7,617 nucleotides of DNA from Tannerella sp. (lineage in GTDB: Bacteria > Bacteroidota > Bacteroidia > Bacteroidales > Tannerellaceae), in assembly GCA_031267485.1 (NCBI GenBank), contig JAIRYY010000145.1, positions 1 to 7,617 of the forward strand, given 5' to 3'. Shown one piece after another: positions 1 through 6,569 of the stretch. The notes beneath the pieces were generated by a model. The model saw only the letters and a list, made by a program, of their open reading frames with translations. It searched no databases and was not told the origin of the DNA. The position numbers and the translations under genes were made by a program. Within the stretch, counting starts at the first letter, position 1. Each line of letters begins with the position of its first letter.

Positions 1-332
1 GGTTATTCCGCATAGCCGAGATTGCCTGCTTCACGCCGGAAGAAGCCCTGGACTACGAGGAAAGTCTGAAACATTACCGCGATTTGATAAACGTGATAGA
101 CACCGCCGTCGAAGAAGCGCGCGAGGAAGCGCATGAAAAAGGACGCGAAAAAGGGCGCGAGGAAGGGCGCGAGGAAGGGGAAGCGATTGGCCTGACCCGG
201 GGGCATACGGAAGAAAAAGCGGAAGTGGCCGCCAGATGCGCCCGTGAAGGCATGCCGGCGGAACTCATTGCCAAAATAACCGGGCTTCCCGTCGGGGAAG
301 TTGCAGCCATCCTGAAAACGCAGGTTAAATGA
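1..332 (+). CDS. Rpn family recombination-promoting nuclease / PD-(D/E)XK transposase-like protein, C-terminal part (5' end outside window)
   Basis: The frame is open from the left edge and ends at TGA 330-332, leaving about 109 residues. The stretch LFRIAEIACFTPEE, then YEESLKHYRDLINVIDTA, then a highly charged Glu/Arg/Lys/Gly repeat, is the typical C-terminus of Rpn family nucleases (putative transposase, PD-(D/E)XK fold), which are common in Bacteroidales. The catalytic domain precedes the window, so activity cannot be judged. The charged part contains five four-residue units (AREE, AHEK, GREK, GREE, GREE). A compact helical end follows (KAEVAARCAREGMPAELIAKITGLPVGEVAAIL) that resembles a small helix-turn-helix-like unit, with the 'GMP.ELIAKITGLP.GEV' pattern seen in many of these tails. 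Family knowledge: Rpn proteins are DNA endonucleases linked to RecA-independent recombination and, more recently, to phage defence. The family call is firm; the role in this organism is inference. Confidence 0.82.
   Translation, partial: LFRIAEIACFTPEEALDYEESLKHYRDLINVIDTAVEEAREEAHEKGREKGREEGREEGEAIGLTRGHTEEKAEVAARCAREGMPAELIAKITGLPVGEVAAILKTQVK
84..332 (+). CDS. Possible separately translated C-terminal Rpn product (RpnS-like), internal start within the rpn gene
   Basis: This is an in-frame internal reading from TTG at 84 (82 residues) or GTG at 93 (79 residues) to the same stop as the full-length Rpn gene. It would hold the whole four-residue repeat and the C-terminal helices but no nuclease domain. 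In studied Rpn systems a short C-terminal product made from inside the gene binds and restrains the full-length toxic nuclease. The length and content here fit that arrangement. No Shine-Dalgarno-like sequence precedes either codon, but this says little in Bacteroidetes. The only in-frame ATG in the tail (252) would leave just 26 residues. This is a hypothesis by analogy, not a demonstrated gene. Confidence 0.25.
   Translation: MINVIDTAVEEAREEAHEKGREKGREEGREEGEAIGLTRGHTEEKAEVAARCAREGMPAELIAKITGLPVGEVAAILKTQVK
117..176 (+). repeat. Five 12-bp tandem units coding a four-residue charged repeat
   Basis: Five in-frame 12-bp units run from 117 to 176. The last two (153-164 and 165-176) are identical, GGGCGCGAGGAA, and the third (141-152, GGACGCGAAAAA) differs at three positions. 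The first two are degenerate, with GCG in place of GGN. They encode AREE, AHEK, GREK, GREE, GREE, a charged helical or coiled-coil stretch in the Rpn tail. Identity at DNA level between adjacent units suggests recent duplication by slippage, and loss or gain of units would keep the frame. Confidence 0.9.
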
Positions 333-339
333 CAGCTTT

Positions 340-369
340 CCCGCACGATTCGTCACGGCGGGATTTTTT
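340..369 (+). terminator. Likely intrinsic terminator after the Rpn gene
   Basis: CCCGC (340-344) can pair with GCGGG (358-362), with a possible inner ACG/CGT stem (345-347 and 351-353). The right arm is followed by A and then six T (364-369). It starts 8 bases after the Rpn stop and lies just upstream of the glycosidase gene, so it should separate the two transcripts. The stem is short and has an asymmetric internal loop, hence moderate confidence. Confidence 0.5.
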
Positions 370-407
370 CCGGAATCAGAACAATTTTAATCTAAATAAC
401 AGACACT

Positions 408-3305
408 ATGGTTTCCATTTCAAAAACAGTGATAAAACTGCTCCCGGCCTGCATGATTGCGGCCAGCCCGTTTCCGTCGGGCGCACAGACGGAATGGGGG
501 AAGACGGGTACCCGTTTTCTCTGGCAGGGATTGCGGGACGGGCAGCCGGCGGCGGAAATGCCGGTCGGCAAGGCGCCGTTCCAGACGCCCGTGCGTGTGG
601 CGAAAAAGAATATCCCGGCACGCCTGGTTGCCGCAGGCACAAACGAATGGATTATTTCCGACGGATGGGAGCTTGGCTCTTCGACGCAGGGGCTGGCATC
701 GGACATATCGATATTCAGCGCCGGGTTCGACACGAAAGACTGGTATAACGCTACCGTTCCGGGGACGGTACTCGCCACGCTCGTTCACCAGGGCGTGTAT
801 CCCGAACCGGCTTACGGACTGAACAACCTGTCCATTCCCGACACGCTGTGCCGCATGGACTGGTGGTACCGAATCGTGTTCGACCGTCCGCTGCCGGCGG
901 GCGGCGGCGGCGCGGGGAAGAGGCTGGCGCTCGTCCTGAACGGCATCAACTATCGCGCCGAAGTGTTCCTCAATGCCGGGAAACTCGGGAACATTGAGGG
1001 GGCGTTCATCAGGGGTGAATTTGACATAACGGACGTCGTGAAAGAGAAAAACAATGTCCTGGCCATACTGATACATCCGCCCTGCAATCCGGGGATATCC
1101 CACGAACAGTCGGCGGTGGCGGGACAGGGTCTCAACGGGGGACAGCTAAGTCTCGACGGCCCCACGTTCATCGCGTCGATGGGCTGGGACTGGATTCCGG
1201 GCATAAGGGACCGGAATACCGGCCTGTGGCAGGACGTGAGGCTACGGGCTACGGGCGACATCAGGATTGGCGACCCGCATGTGATGACAAACCTCCCGCT
1301 GCCGGACACGGCGAGGGCTGCGGTTACGATTCTCGTTCCGCTGGCGAATGTCGCCGGCCATGCCGTACGGGGTACGGTCAGGGCTGAATTTGACGGCGTC
1401 AGCGCGGATATGCCCTACGCGCTCGACGCGGGGGAGGAGAAAGTGTTATCCTTCTCCCCCGAAACGCACGGGGAACTGAACGTGGTCAATCCCAGGCTCT
1501 GGTGGCCCAACGGCTACGGGGCGCAGAATCTGTATGACCTGCAGCTGACGGTTTCCGCGGACGGGGAGGTTTCGGACTGCAAAAACCTCCGGTTCGGCAT
1601 TCGCGAACTCGCGTACGAACTGATGGTGCATACGGCGGAAAGGGGAAATCACCGCATCCTGTACACCCCCGTCGACGCGGACAGTGACCGGAAGCCGGTA
1701 TTCAACTACGAGAAATGCGTTTATGTCGGCGACCCACGCCTCAGGGAAGCCATCCCGACGCTGCGGGAGGGCGTGAACGAGGAGAAAGTGTCCGTACCGC
1801 TGCCGGACGACGACCCGGCCGGACAGTTCATCGTTTTCAGGGTGAACGGGACGCGCATCTTCGTCAGGGGCGCAACGTGGGGAATGGACGAGATGATGAA
1901 GCGTATGGGACGCGAAACGATGGAGCCGTTTTTCCGCCTGGAAAGGGAGGCCGGCTTCAACATGATAAGGAACTGGACGGGAGAAAACACCGAATCGCTG
2001 TTTTACGAGCTTGCCGACGAATATGGCCTGCTCGTCTGGAACGATTTCTGGATTACGACGGACGACACGGTCGATCCGAACGACCACCGGCTGTTCCTCC
2101 GCAATGCGACCGACGCCGTGCGCCGCTTCCGCACGCATCCAAGCATCGCCCTCTGGTGCCCGAGGAACGAGGGATACGCGCCGGACGGGCTGGAGGCGAT
2201 GCTTCACGGCATGGTGGCTGAAGAAGACCCCACGCGGCATTATCACGGCAACTCGCGGCATCTGAATATGGTGAACAGCGGACCGTACGGCTACCTGAAG
2301 GATAATGCGGACTATTACCGGAAATATGCGAGGGGTTTCAATACCGAGCTTGGCGCGCAGGCTATCCCGACGGCGCATACCATCCGCAAGTTCATCGCGC
2401 CGGAAGACCTGTGGCCGGTAAACGATGTGTGGGCATACCACGACCTGCATCACAGGAGCCATTTCTTCGGCGATTTCATCGAAGCGGTGAACAGTTACGG
2501 CGAGGCTGACGGCGTTGACGATTTTGCGCGGAAAGGACAGATGGTTTCGTACGGCACGTGGCGCGCCATCGTCGAGGCGGCAAACAGCAGGATGTGGGAC
2601 GATGTCACGGGACTTGTCCTGTGGATGAGTCATCCGTCGTGGCCAAGCATGACGTGGCAGACGCACACGTACGACGGCGAAACTCCGGGGGCCTATTTCG
2701 GCGTGAAGAAGGCGCAGGAGCCGGTTCATGTTCAGATGAATCTCCACGACGGCAGGGTTTCCGTCATCAACAGCGCCCTTTTTCCACAGAAGGACATGAC
2801 CGTATCCGTGAGGGGATATGACATGACGGGGAAACTGTTTTACTCGAAAAGCATGAAAACCGGTGCGCCCGCCGGGAGCAGGACGGAATGTTTCACGCCG
2901 GTGACGGACGGCGCCGGAGCGCCCCGCTTCGCCCTTGTCCGCGTGGAACTGAGGAACAGCCGCGGCGCTGCCGTTTCCGTAAACGATTACTGGCAAAACG
3001 GGGGTGACATCACGCTGAACCGGACGCTGAACGGGCTTGATGAAATAAGGCCGGACATCTCGGTGCGAAAGGCGGGGAAAGGTAACCGGTGGATTGTCCG
3101 CGTCAAAAATCCGGGCAAAACGGTTGCCGCAGCAATAAAGCTGAACGCCCGCGACAGCAAGACGGGCGAGTTTATCCTGCCGGCGTTCTTCTCCGACGGT
3201 TATTTCAACCTGCTTCCGGGCGAAAGCCGCGACATTGAACTCACGCTCCCGGACGGCGGCGTGCCGGCGTTTGACGTTGTCGCCGGGGGTTACAACATCC
3301 GGTAA
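408..3305 (+). CDS. Secreted glycoside hydrolase family 2 protein, CsxA/beta-mannosidase-like architecture
   Basis: This is a complete 965-residue protein, about the usual size for GH2 enzymes of this layout. Residues 1-26 look like a type I signal peptide with cleavage after SGA, so it should act in the periplasm or beyond. A jelly-roll domain spans roughly 75-280 (WYRIVF; ...NGINYRAEVFLN). An Ig-like domain covers about 285-400 (WWPNGYG, FGIRE), the TIM barrel about 478-770, and C-terminal beta domains 770-965. The acid/base is E588 in LWCPRNEGYAP and the nucleophile is E647 in GFNTELGAQ. The C-terminal GAYFGVKKAQEPVHVQ matches the CsxA-type pattern. It probably releases single sugars from the non-reducing end of beta-linked glycans. 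Exo-glucosaminidase, beta-mannosidase and beta-galactosidase are all possible, and substrate cannot be read from sequence. No SusC/SusD genes are present in the window. The ATG at 408 is chosen because it begins the signal peptide. Confidence 0.9.
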   Translation: MVSISKTVIKLLPACMIAASPFPSGAQTEWGKTGTRFLWQGLRDGQPAAEMPVGKAPFQTPVRVAKKNIPARLVAAGTNEWIISDGWELGSSTQGLASDISIFSAGFDTKDWYNATVPGTVLATLVHQGVYPEPAYGLNNLSIPDTLCRMDWWYRIVFDRPLPAGGGGAGKRLALVLNGINYRAEVFLNAGKLGNIEGAFIRGEFDITDVVKEKNNVLAILIHPPCNPGISHEQSAVAGQGLNGGQLSLDGPTFIASMGWDWIPGIRDRNTGLWQDVRLRATGDIRIGDPHVMTNLPLPDTARAAVTILVPLANVAGHAVRGTVRAEFDGVSADMPYALDAGEEKVLSFSPETHGELNVVNPRLWWPNGYGAQNLYDLQLTVSADGEVSDCKNLRFGIRELAYELMVHTAERGNHRILYTPVDADSDRKPVFNYEKCVYVGDPRLREAIPTLREGVNEEKVSVPLPDDDPAGQFIVFRVNGTRIFVRGATWGMDEMMKRMGRETMEPFFRLEREAGFNMIRNWTGENTESLFYELADEYGLLVWNDFWITTDDTVDPNDHRLFLRNATDAVRRFRTHPSIALWCPRNEGYAPDGLEAMLHGMVAEEDPTRHYHGNSRHLNMVNSGPYGYLKDNADYYRKYARGFNTELGAQAIPTAHTIRKFIAPEDLWPVNDVWAYHDLHHRSHFFGDFIEAVNSYGEADGVDDFARKGQMVSYGTWRAIVEAANSRMWDDVTGLVLWMSHPSWPSMTWQTHTYDGETPGAYFGVKKAQEPVHVQMNLHDGRVSVINSALFPQKDMTVSVRGYDMTGKLFYSKSMKTGAPAGSRTECFTPVTDGAGAPRFALVRVELRNSRGAAVSVNDYWQNGGDITLNRTLNGLDEIRPDISVRKAGKGNRWIVRVKNPGKTVAAAIKLNARDSKTGEFILPAFFSDGYFNLLPGESRDIELTLPDGGVPAFDVVAGGYNIR

Positions 3306-3321
3306 ACAGCCTTTTTGCCGT

Positions 3322-4491
3322 ATGGAGAAATATGATGCCATCATTTTAGGCGCGGGCGCATCCGGACTTATGGCAGCCATCCGCGCGTCGGAGAGGGGGC
3401 GCAGGGTACTCGTCGTCGATCATTCGGAGAAAGCCGGACGGAAACTGCTCGCGTCGGGCGGCGGGAAGTGCAATGTCACGAACCGGCACGTCTCCGTGTC
3501 CGACTATTTAGGCGAAGACAGCTCTTTCTGCCGCCATGCGCTCGGACAGTTTACCGTGGATTCGATTGCCGGCATACTGCGCGGCGCGGGCATAGAGACC
3601 GAGGAGAGGGAGCACGGACGCATTTTCTGCAAAAACGGCGCAGGCGAAATCGTCGCGTACCTGACCGGGGCGGCAAAAAGCGGCGGCGCCGATTTTTCGC
3701 TGGGCGCGGACGTGTCGGAGGTGTCGCACACGGCATGTTTTCAGGTGAAGTGCGGGCGCGTGCGGTACGAATCGCAGCGGCTGCTTGTGGCGACGGGCGG
3801 ACTGGCATGGCCGCAGACGGGCGCGACGGATCTGGGATACCGGATCGCCCGGCAGTTCGGACACCGGGTGACGCCGCTCAGGCCGGCGCTTGCCGGCTTC
3901 GTCCTTCCGCAGGATTCTCCGCTCCTGCATCTGCAGGGCATCAGCCTCAACGCACAGCTTCGGATCAGGGGAAAAAGCGCCGCGGTGGAAGAGCCCCTGC
4001 TGTTCACGCACCGGGGAATCAGCGGCCCGTCCGTACTTCAGATTTCCTGTTTTTACGAAAAGGACGACGTCGTCGAGATTAACTTCCTGCCCCCGGAAGA
4101 CGCGGTCGCACTGATGCACGACCCCCGCAACGGAAAACTGCTGGTGAAAAACCTGTTCGCACATCTCCTGCCCGAAAGACTCGTCCGGGCAATCATCCCC
4201 GCCGGCCTGTCGGAGCGCAAAGTGGCCGGACTCGCCCGAAAGGAACGCGGCATCATTGCCGGATGCATCCATTCGTTCCCCGTCTGCCCCGCTTCGCCCG
4301 AAAGCTTTTCAAGGGCGGAGGCCACAATGGGCGGCGTCCGCACCAGCGAAATCAACCCCAAAAGCATGGAAAGCCTGCTGACGGAAGGACTTTTCTTCAG
4401 CGGTGAAGTAGTCGACATAACCGGCCGGCTGGGAGGCTACAACATTCACTGGGCCTTTGCATCCGGCCACCTCGCGGGAGAGTATCTTTAG
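3322..4491 (+). CDS. HI0933/YhiN/BaiN family NAD(P)/FAD-dependent oxidoreductase (flavoprotein)
   Basis: This 389-residue cytoplasmic flavoprotein is near the usual ~400 for the family. The N-terminus MEKYDAIILGAGASGLMAA is a Rossmann dinucleotide-binding start (GAGASG at 10-15). It is followed by the family signature GRKLLASGGGKCNVTN (39-54), GRIFCKNGAGEIVAYL (99-114), VATGGLAWPQTGATDLGY (156-173), THRGISGPSVLQIS (229-242) and the C-terminal FAD-contact block GGVRTSEINPKSMES ... GLFFSGEVVDITGRLGGYNIHWAFASG (337-382). The ATG at 3322 is preferred over in-frame upstream starts because the nucleotide-binding fold begins at once; earlier starts would lie inside the glycosidase gene. The 16-bp gap to that gene suggests co-transcription. 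Physiological substrates are generally unknown. BaiN of clostridia was linked to bile-acid reduction, but this cannot be transferred here. Confidence 0.93.
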   Translation: MEKYDAIILGAGASGLMAAIRASERGRRVLVVDHSEKAGRKLLASGGGKCNVTNRHVSVSDYLGEDSSFCRHALGQFTVDSIAGILRGAGIETEEREHGRIFCKNGAGEIVAYLTGAAKSGGADFSLGADVSEVSHTACFQVKCGRVRYESQRLLVATGGLAWPQTGATDLGYRIARQFGHRVTPLRPALAGFVLPQDSPLLHLQGISLNAQLRIRGKSAAVEEPLLFTHRGISGPSVLQISCFYEKDDVVEINFLPPEDAVALMHDPRNGKLLVKNLFAHLLPERLVRAIIPAGLSERKVAGLARKERGIIAGCIHSFPVCPASPESFSRAEATMGGVRTSEINPKSMESLLTEGLFFSGEVVDITGRLGGYNIHWAFASGHLAGEYL

Positions 4492-4534
4492 TAACGTGAA
4501 AGAAATAACATGTGATGGTTTCTTTCACGTTACT
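4490..4534. repeat. Perfect 16-bp inverted repeat (hairpin) overlapping the flavoprotein stop codon
   Basis: The left arm AGTAACGTGAAAGAAA (4490-4505) is the exact reverse complement of 4519-4534, leaving a 13-base loop. The arm includes the last two bases of the TAG stop. A transcript would form a strong hairpin right at the end of the rightward genes. No T tract follows on either strand, so it is not a textbook intrinsic terminator; it could still stop or stabilise mRNA ends, bind a protein, or be a small palindromic insertion. Two TTAGTG copies (4534-4539 and 4541-4546) begin at its right end. Confidence 0.85.
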
Positions 4535-4563
4535 TAGTGATTAGTGGGCGTAAAGCGAGACAT

Positions 4564-4684
4564 CGTCATTGCGAGGAACGAAGCAATCCAGGCGCAGGCG
4601 ATGCCCCGACCGCCGCCCGGTCTGCACCGCCTGTGCTACGTCGCCTGTGCCTGGATTGCTTCGGGCTGCGCCCTCGCAATGACG
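4564..4684. repeat. 121-bp imperfect palindromic dispersed repeat (CATTGCGAGG...GAAGCAATCC type)
   Basis: The left arm (4564-4601, 38 bases) begins CGTCATTGCGAGG and continues with CGAAGCAATCCAGGC. The right arm (4641-4684, 44 bases) is its reverse complement except for one mismatch and an internal segment of eight bases where the left arm has two. The loop is 39 bases. The core CATTGCGAGG with GAAGCAATCC is a well-known palindromic repeat in intergenic DNA of many unrelated bacteria, probably a MITE- or REP-like non-autonomous element. Translations across it give the familiar spurious 'HCEERSN' peptides, which are not genes. No clear target-site duplication flanks it. The remaining intergenic stretch 4685-4783 shows nothing I can support. 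Confidence 0.85.
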
Positions 4685-4783
4685 GCGACTTTCGAGGCAG
4701 TCATGTATTCGGCAAATGTATCAGTTATTTTTAGACGAATCCTCAGGGATAACAGCGCTCCCCGTCCGAAAGGTTTGCGGCAT

Positions 4784-4808
4784 AAAAAAAATCCGCACAA
4801 TCTGCGGA
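4784..4808 (-). terminator. Intrinsic terminator of the two-component operon
   Basis: On the minus strand, TCCGCA and TGCGGA (plus positions 4803-4808 and 4792-4797) form a 6-bp GC-rich stem with a 5-base loop. Eight T in the transcript sense follow (A run at 4784-4791 on the plus strand). It lies 18 bases beyond the histidine kinase stop codon and is well placed to end leftward transcription before the palindromic repeat. Confidence 0.85.
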
Positions 4809-4826
4809 CGGGTATGCTGTTTTTTT

Positions 4827-6569
4827 TTATTCCTGGGGGACACGCTGTTTCGGCAGGTTGAAGATAAACTTCAGGCCGCCGCCTGTGCGGTTTTTCACGA
4901 CGATGTTTCCACGGTGGAGCAGGATGGCGTTCTTCACGATGGAAAGACCCAGTCCCGAACCGCCGGTGTCGCGCGTGCGTCCCCCGTCCACGCGGTAAAA
5001 GCGCTCGAAGAGGCGGTTCAGATGCTGTTCGTCGGGAATGCCTGCGCCCGTGTCGGCGTACGTGAAATAATAAAAATCCCCGTCCTCGCCGCATTTGCAG
5101 ACGAGAATGTCGATGTTCCCGCCGGCATGGCGGATCACATTGTCCGTCAGGTTGCGGAAGACGGAATAGAGCAGGTTCGGATTGCCGTTGACGACGATGT
5201 CGCCGCCCAGGTCGCATTTCATCCGTATGTTTTCCCGCCGCAGATCGTTCTGCAGATCGTTTTCCAGCGACCGGAGCAGTTCGTTCAGGTTGACGGCCTC
5301 AAGCTGGAACGAGCGGGGCGCCTCGCCGATTTTCGAGATCAGGCTCATGTCGCGGATCAGTTCCGAAAGCACGAGCGTCTGGCCGTAGGCCTTTTCGGTG
5401 AACGTCCGGGCCGTCGCGGCGTCGGGCGACTGCGAGAGAATCAGTTCCAGATAGCCGCGGATGCTTGTGATGGGCGTCCGCAGTTCGTGCGCGATGTTGC
5501 CCGTCATTTCCTGTTTCAGGCGGCGCGTCTTTTCCTGGCGGGTCGTGTCGTTTATGATAATCTCGAAACTCCGGTCTTCAAACAGATTCACCTGTATGCT
5601 GAAAAAGCGTCCCTGACAGCTGATCCGCGTCTCGAAATAGTTTTCCCGTCCGGGCGCGCCCGACAGAAAGGCGGCAACCTCTCCGAATTTCGGCTCCGTA
5701 AAAATCGTCAGGGGATCGGACGTCGATTCGTCGGTCAGGAAATTCAGGTAGCGGATGAACAGCCCGTTGTGAAACTTGACTTTCCTGTCATGCGAAAAAA
5801 AACACAGCCCTTCGCCGGAAACATGGACATGCTGAAGCAGTTTCTCGCGTTCGAGCGAAATTTTCCTTTTGTTCCGGTTAATCAGCTCGTAGCTTTCCCG
5901 AATCTTCGCCCCTATCTCGCCCAGCTCGTCGTCGGGGAAGTCGATGTCGGCAATCGTCCCCCCGTTCCCGGCCGACACGGCAAAGCCCCTCAGCTGTTTT
6001 ATCGACTTCCCGAAGCGTCCGGCGACGAAATTCGTCAGCGCCAGCATGAGGAGGAACAGTACGGCGATGAAGTACAGAAACCGGTTGTCCGGCTGCAGGA
6101 AATGCCGTATCCGCGTATCGTAGGGAAACGCCACCCGCACGAAATAATCCGTAAACCGTTTGGCATAGTAGATGTATTTGAGGCCGTTCGACGCCGAAAG
6201 CCGGATATCGGCGCCGCTCCCGTTCTTCAGCGCCTGCATTATTTCCGGCCGTCCGGCATGATTCTCCAGCCGTCCGGCCGGCCCGGCTGCATTGTCGTAC
6301 ACGACCTCTCCCTGCCCCGTAATCAGCGTGACGCGAAGATCGCGCGGAAGCATCGCGCGCGCAGCGTCGATGGCCGCTCCCGGCTGCCTGCCGGCGTTCA
6401 TCCCGATCGAAAGACTGATGATATCCGCGTATGCGTCCAGTTTTTCCTGCAGCGCCCCCGTCCGGAACATCCGGTCGCGCGACCGCTCAAAAACGAGTAT
6501 TCCCGCCGTGAAGAGGGCAAAAATGACAACGAAACAGAAAAACAGCTTTTGCTTGTATGTTATTTTCAT
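4827..6569 (-). CDS. Membrane sensor histidine kinase (PhoR-like HisKA/HATPase_c)
   Basis: This is a complete 580-residue kinase. Residues 9-28 form a first membrane segment, about 29-162 a periplasmic sensor region with no domain I can name, and 163-183 a second membrane segment. A linker and a PAS-like region (about 245-345) follow. The HisKA box is NIAHELRTPITSIRGYLELI with phosphoacceptor H361. The ATPase domain shows the N box NLTDNVIRHA (473-482), G1 DTGAGIP (506-512), the F box LFERFYRVD and G2 GGSGLGLSIVKNAI. All key motifs are intact, so it should autophosphorylate H361 and pass phosphate to the adjacent regulator. Its ATG overlaps the regulator's stop as ATGA, implying translational coupling. 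The signal is unknown; resemblance to PhoR lies in the kinase core and does not prove phosphate sensing. Confidence 0.95.
   Translation of the reverse strand: MKITYKQKLFFCFVVIFALFTAGILVFERSRDRMFRTGALQEKLDAYADIISLSIGMNAGRQPGAAIDAARAMLPRDLRVTLITGQGEVVYDNAAGPAGRLENHAGRPEIMQALKNGSGADIRLSASNGLKYIYYAKRFTDYFVRVAFPYDTRIRHFLQPDNRFLYFIAVLFLLMLALTNFVAGRFGKSIKQLRGFAVSAGNGGTIADIDFPDDELGEIGAKIRESYELINRNKRKISLEREKLLQHVHVSGEGLCFFSHDRKVKFHNGLFIRYLNFLTDESTSDPLTIFTEPKFGEVAAFLSGAPGRENYFETRISCQGRFFSIQVNLFEDRSFEIIINDTTRQEKTRRLKQEMTGNIAHELRTPITSIRGYLELILSQSPDAATARTFTEKAYGQTLVLSELIRDMSLISKIGEAPRSFQLEAVNLNELLRSLENDLQNDLRRENIRMKCDLGGDIVVNGNPNLLYSVFRNLTDNVIRHAGGNIDILVCKCGEDGDFYYFTYADTGAGIPDEQHLNRLFERFYRVDGGRTRDTGGSGLGLSIVKNAILLHRGNIVVKNRTGGGLKFIFNLPKQRVPQE

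Noticed and set aside
449..455. Possible lipobox (LPAC) in the glycosidase signal peptide
   Set aside because: Pro before Ala-Cys is not canonical, and the hydrophobic core continues past the Cys, so a type I signal peptide cut after SGA fits better.
1446..3380. 644-residue open frame on the minus strand, antisense to the glycosidase
   Set aside because: The plus-strand GH2 protein has a signal peptide, domains and catalytic motifs. The antisense product shows no recognisable domain and is rich in Arg, Val and His, as expected from a GC-biased reverse frame.
4713..4720. Minus-strand TACATTTG, an exact -7 promoter match reading into the palindromic repeat
   Set aside because: No TTTG -33 element at proper distance and no gene downstream before the convergent operon, so probably chance.
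4537..4861. Short plus-strand frames across the palindromic repeat (65 and 105 residues, containing HCEERSN...)
   Set aside because: Such peptides are typical false translations of this dispersed repeat and have no domain.
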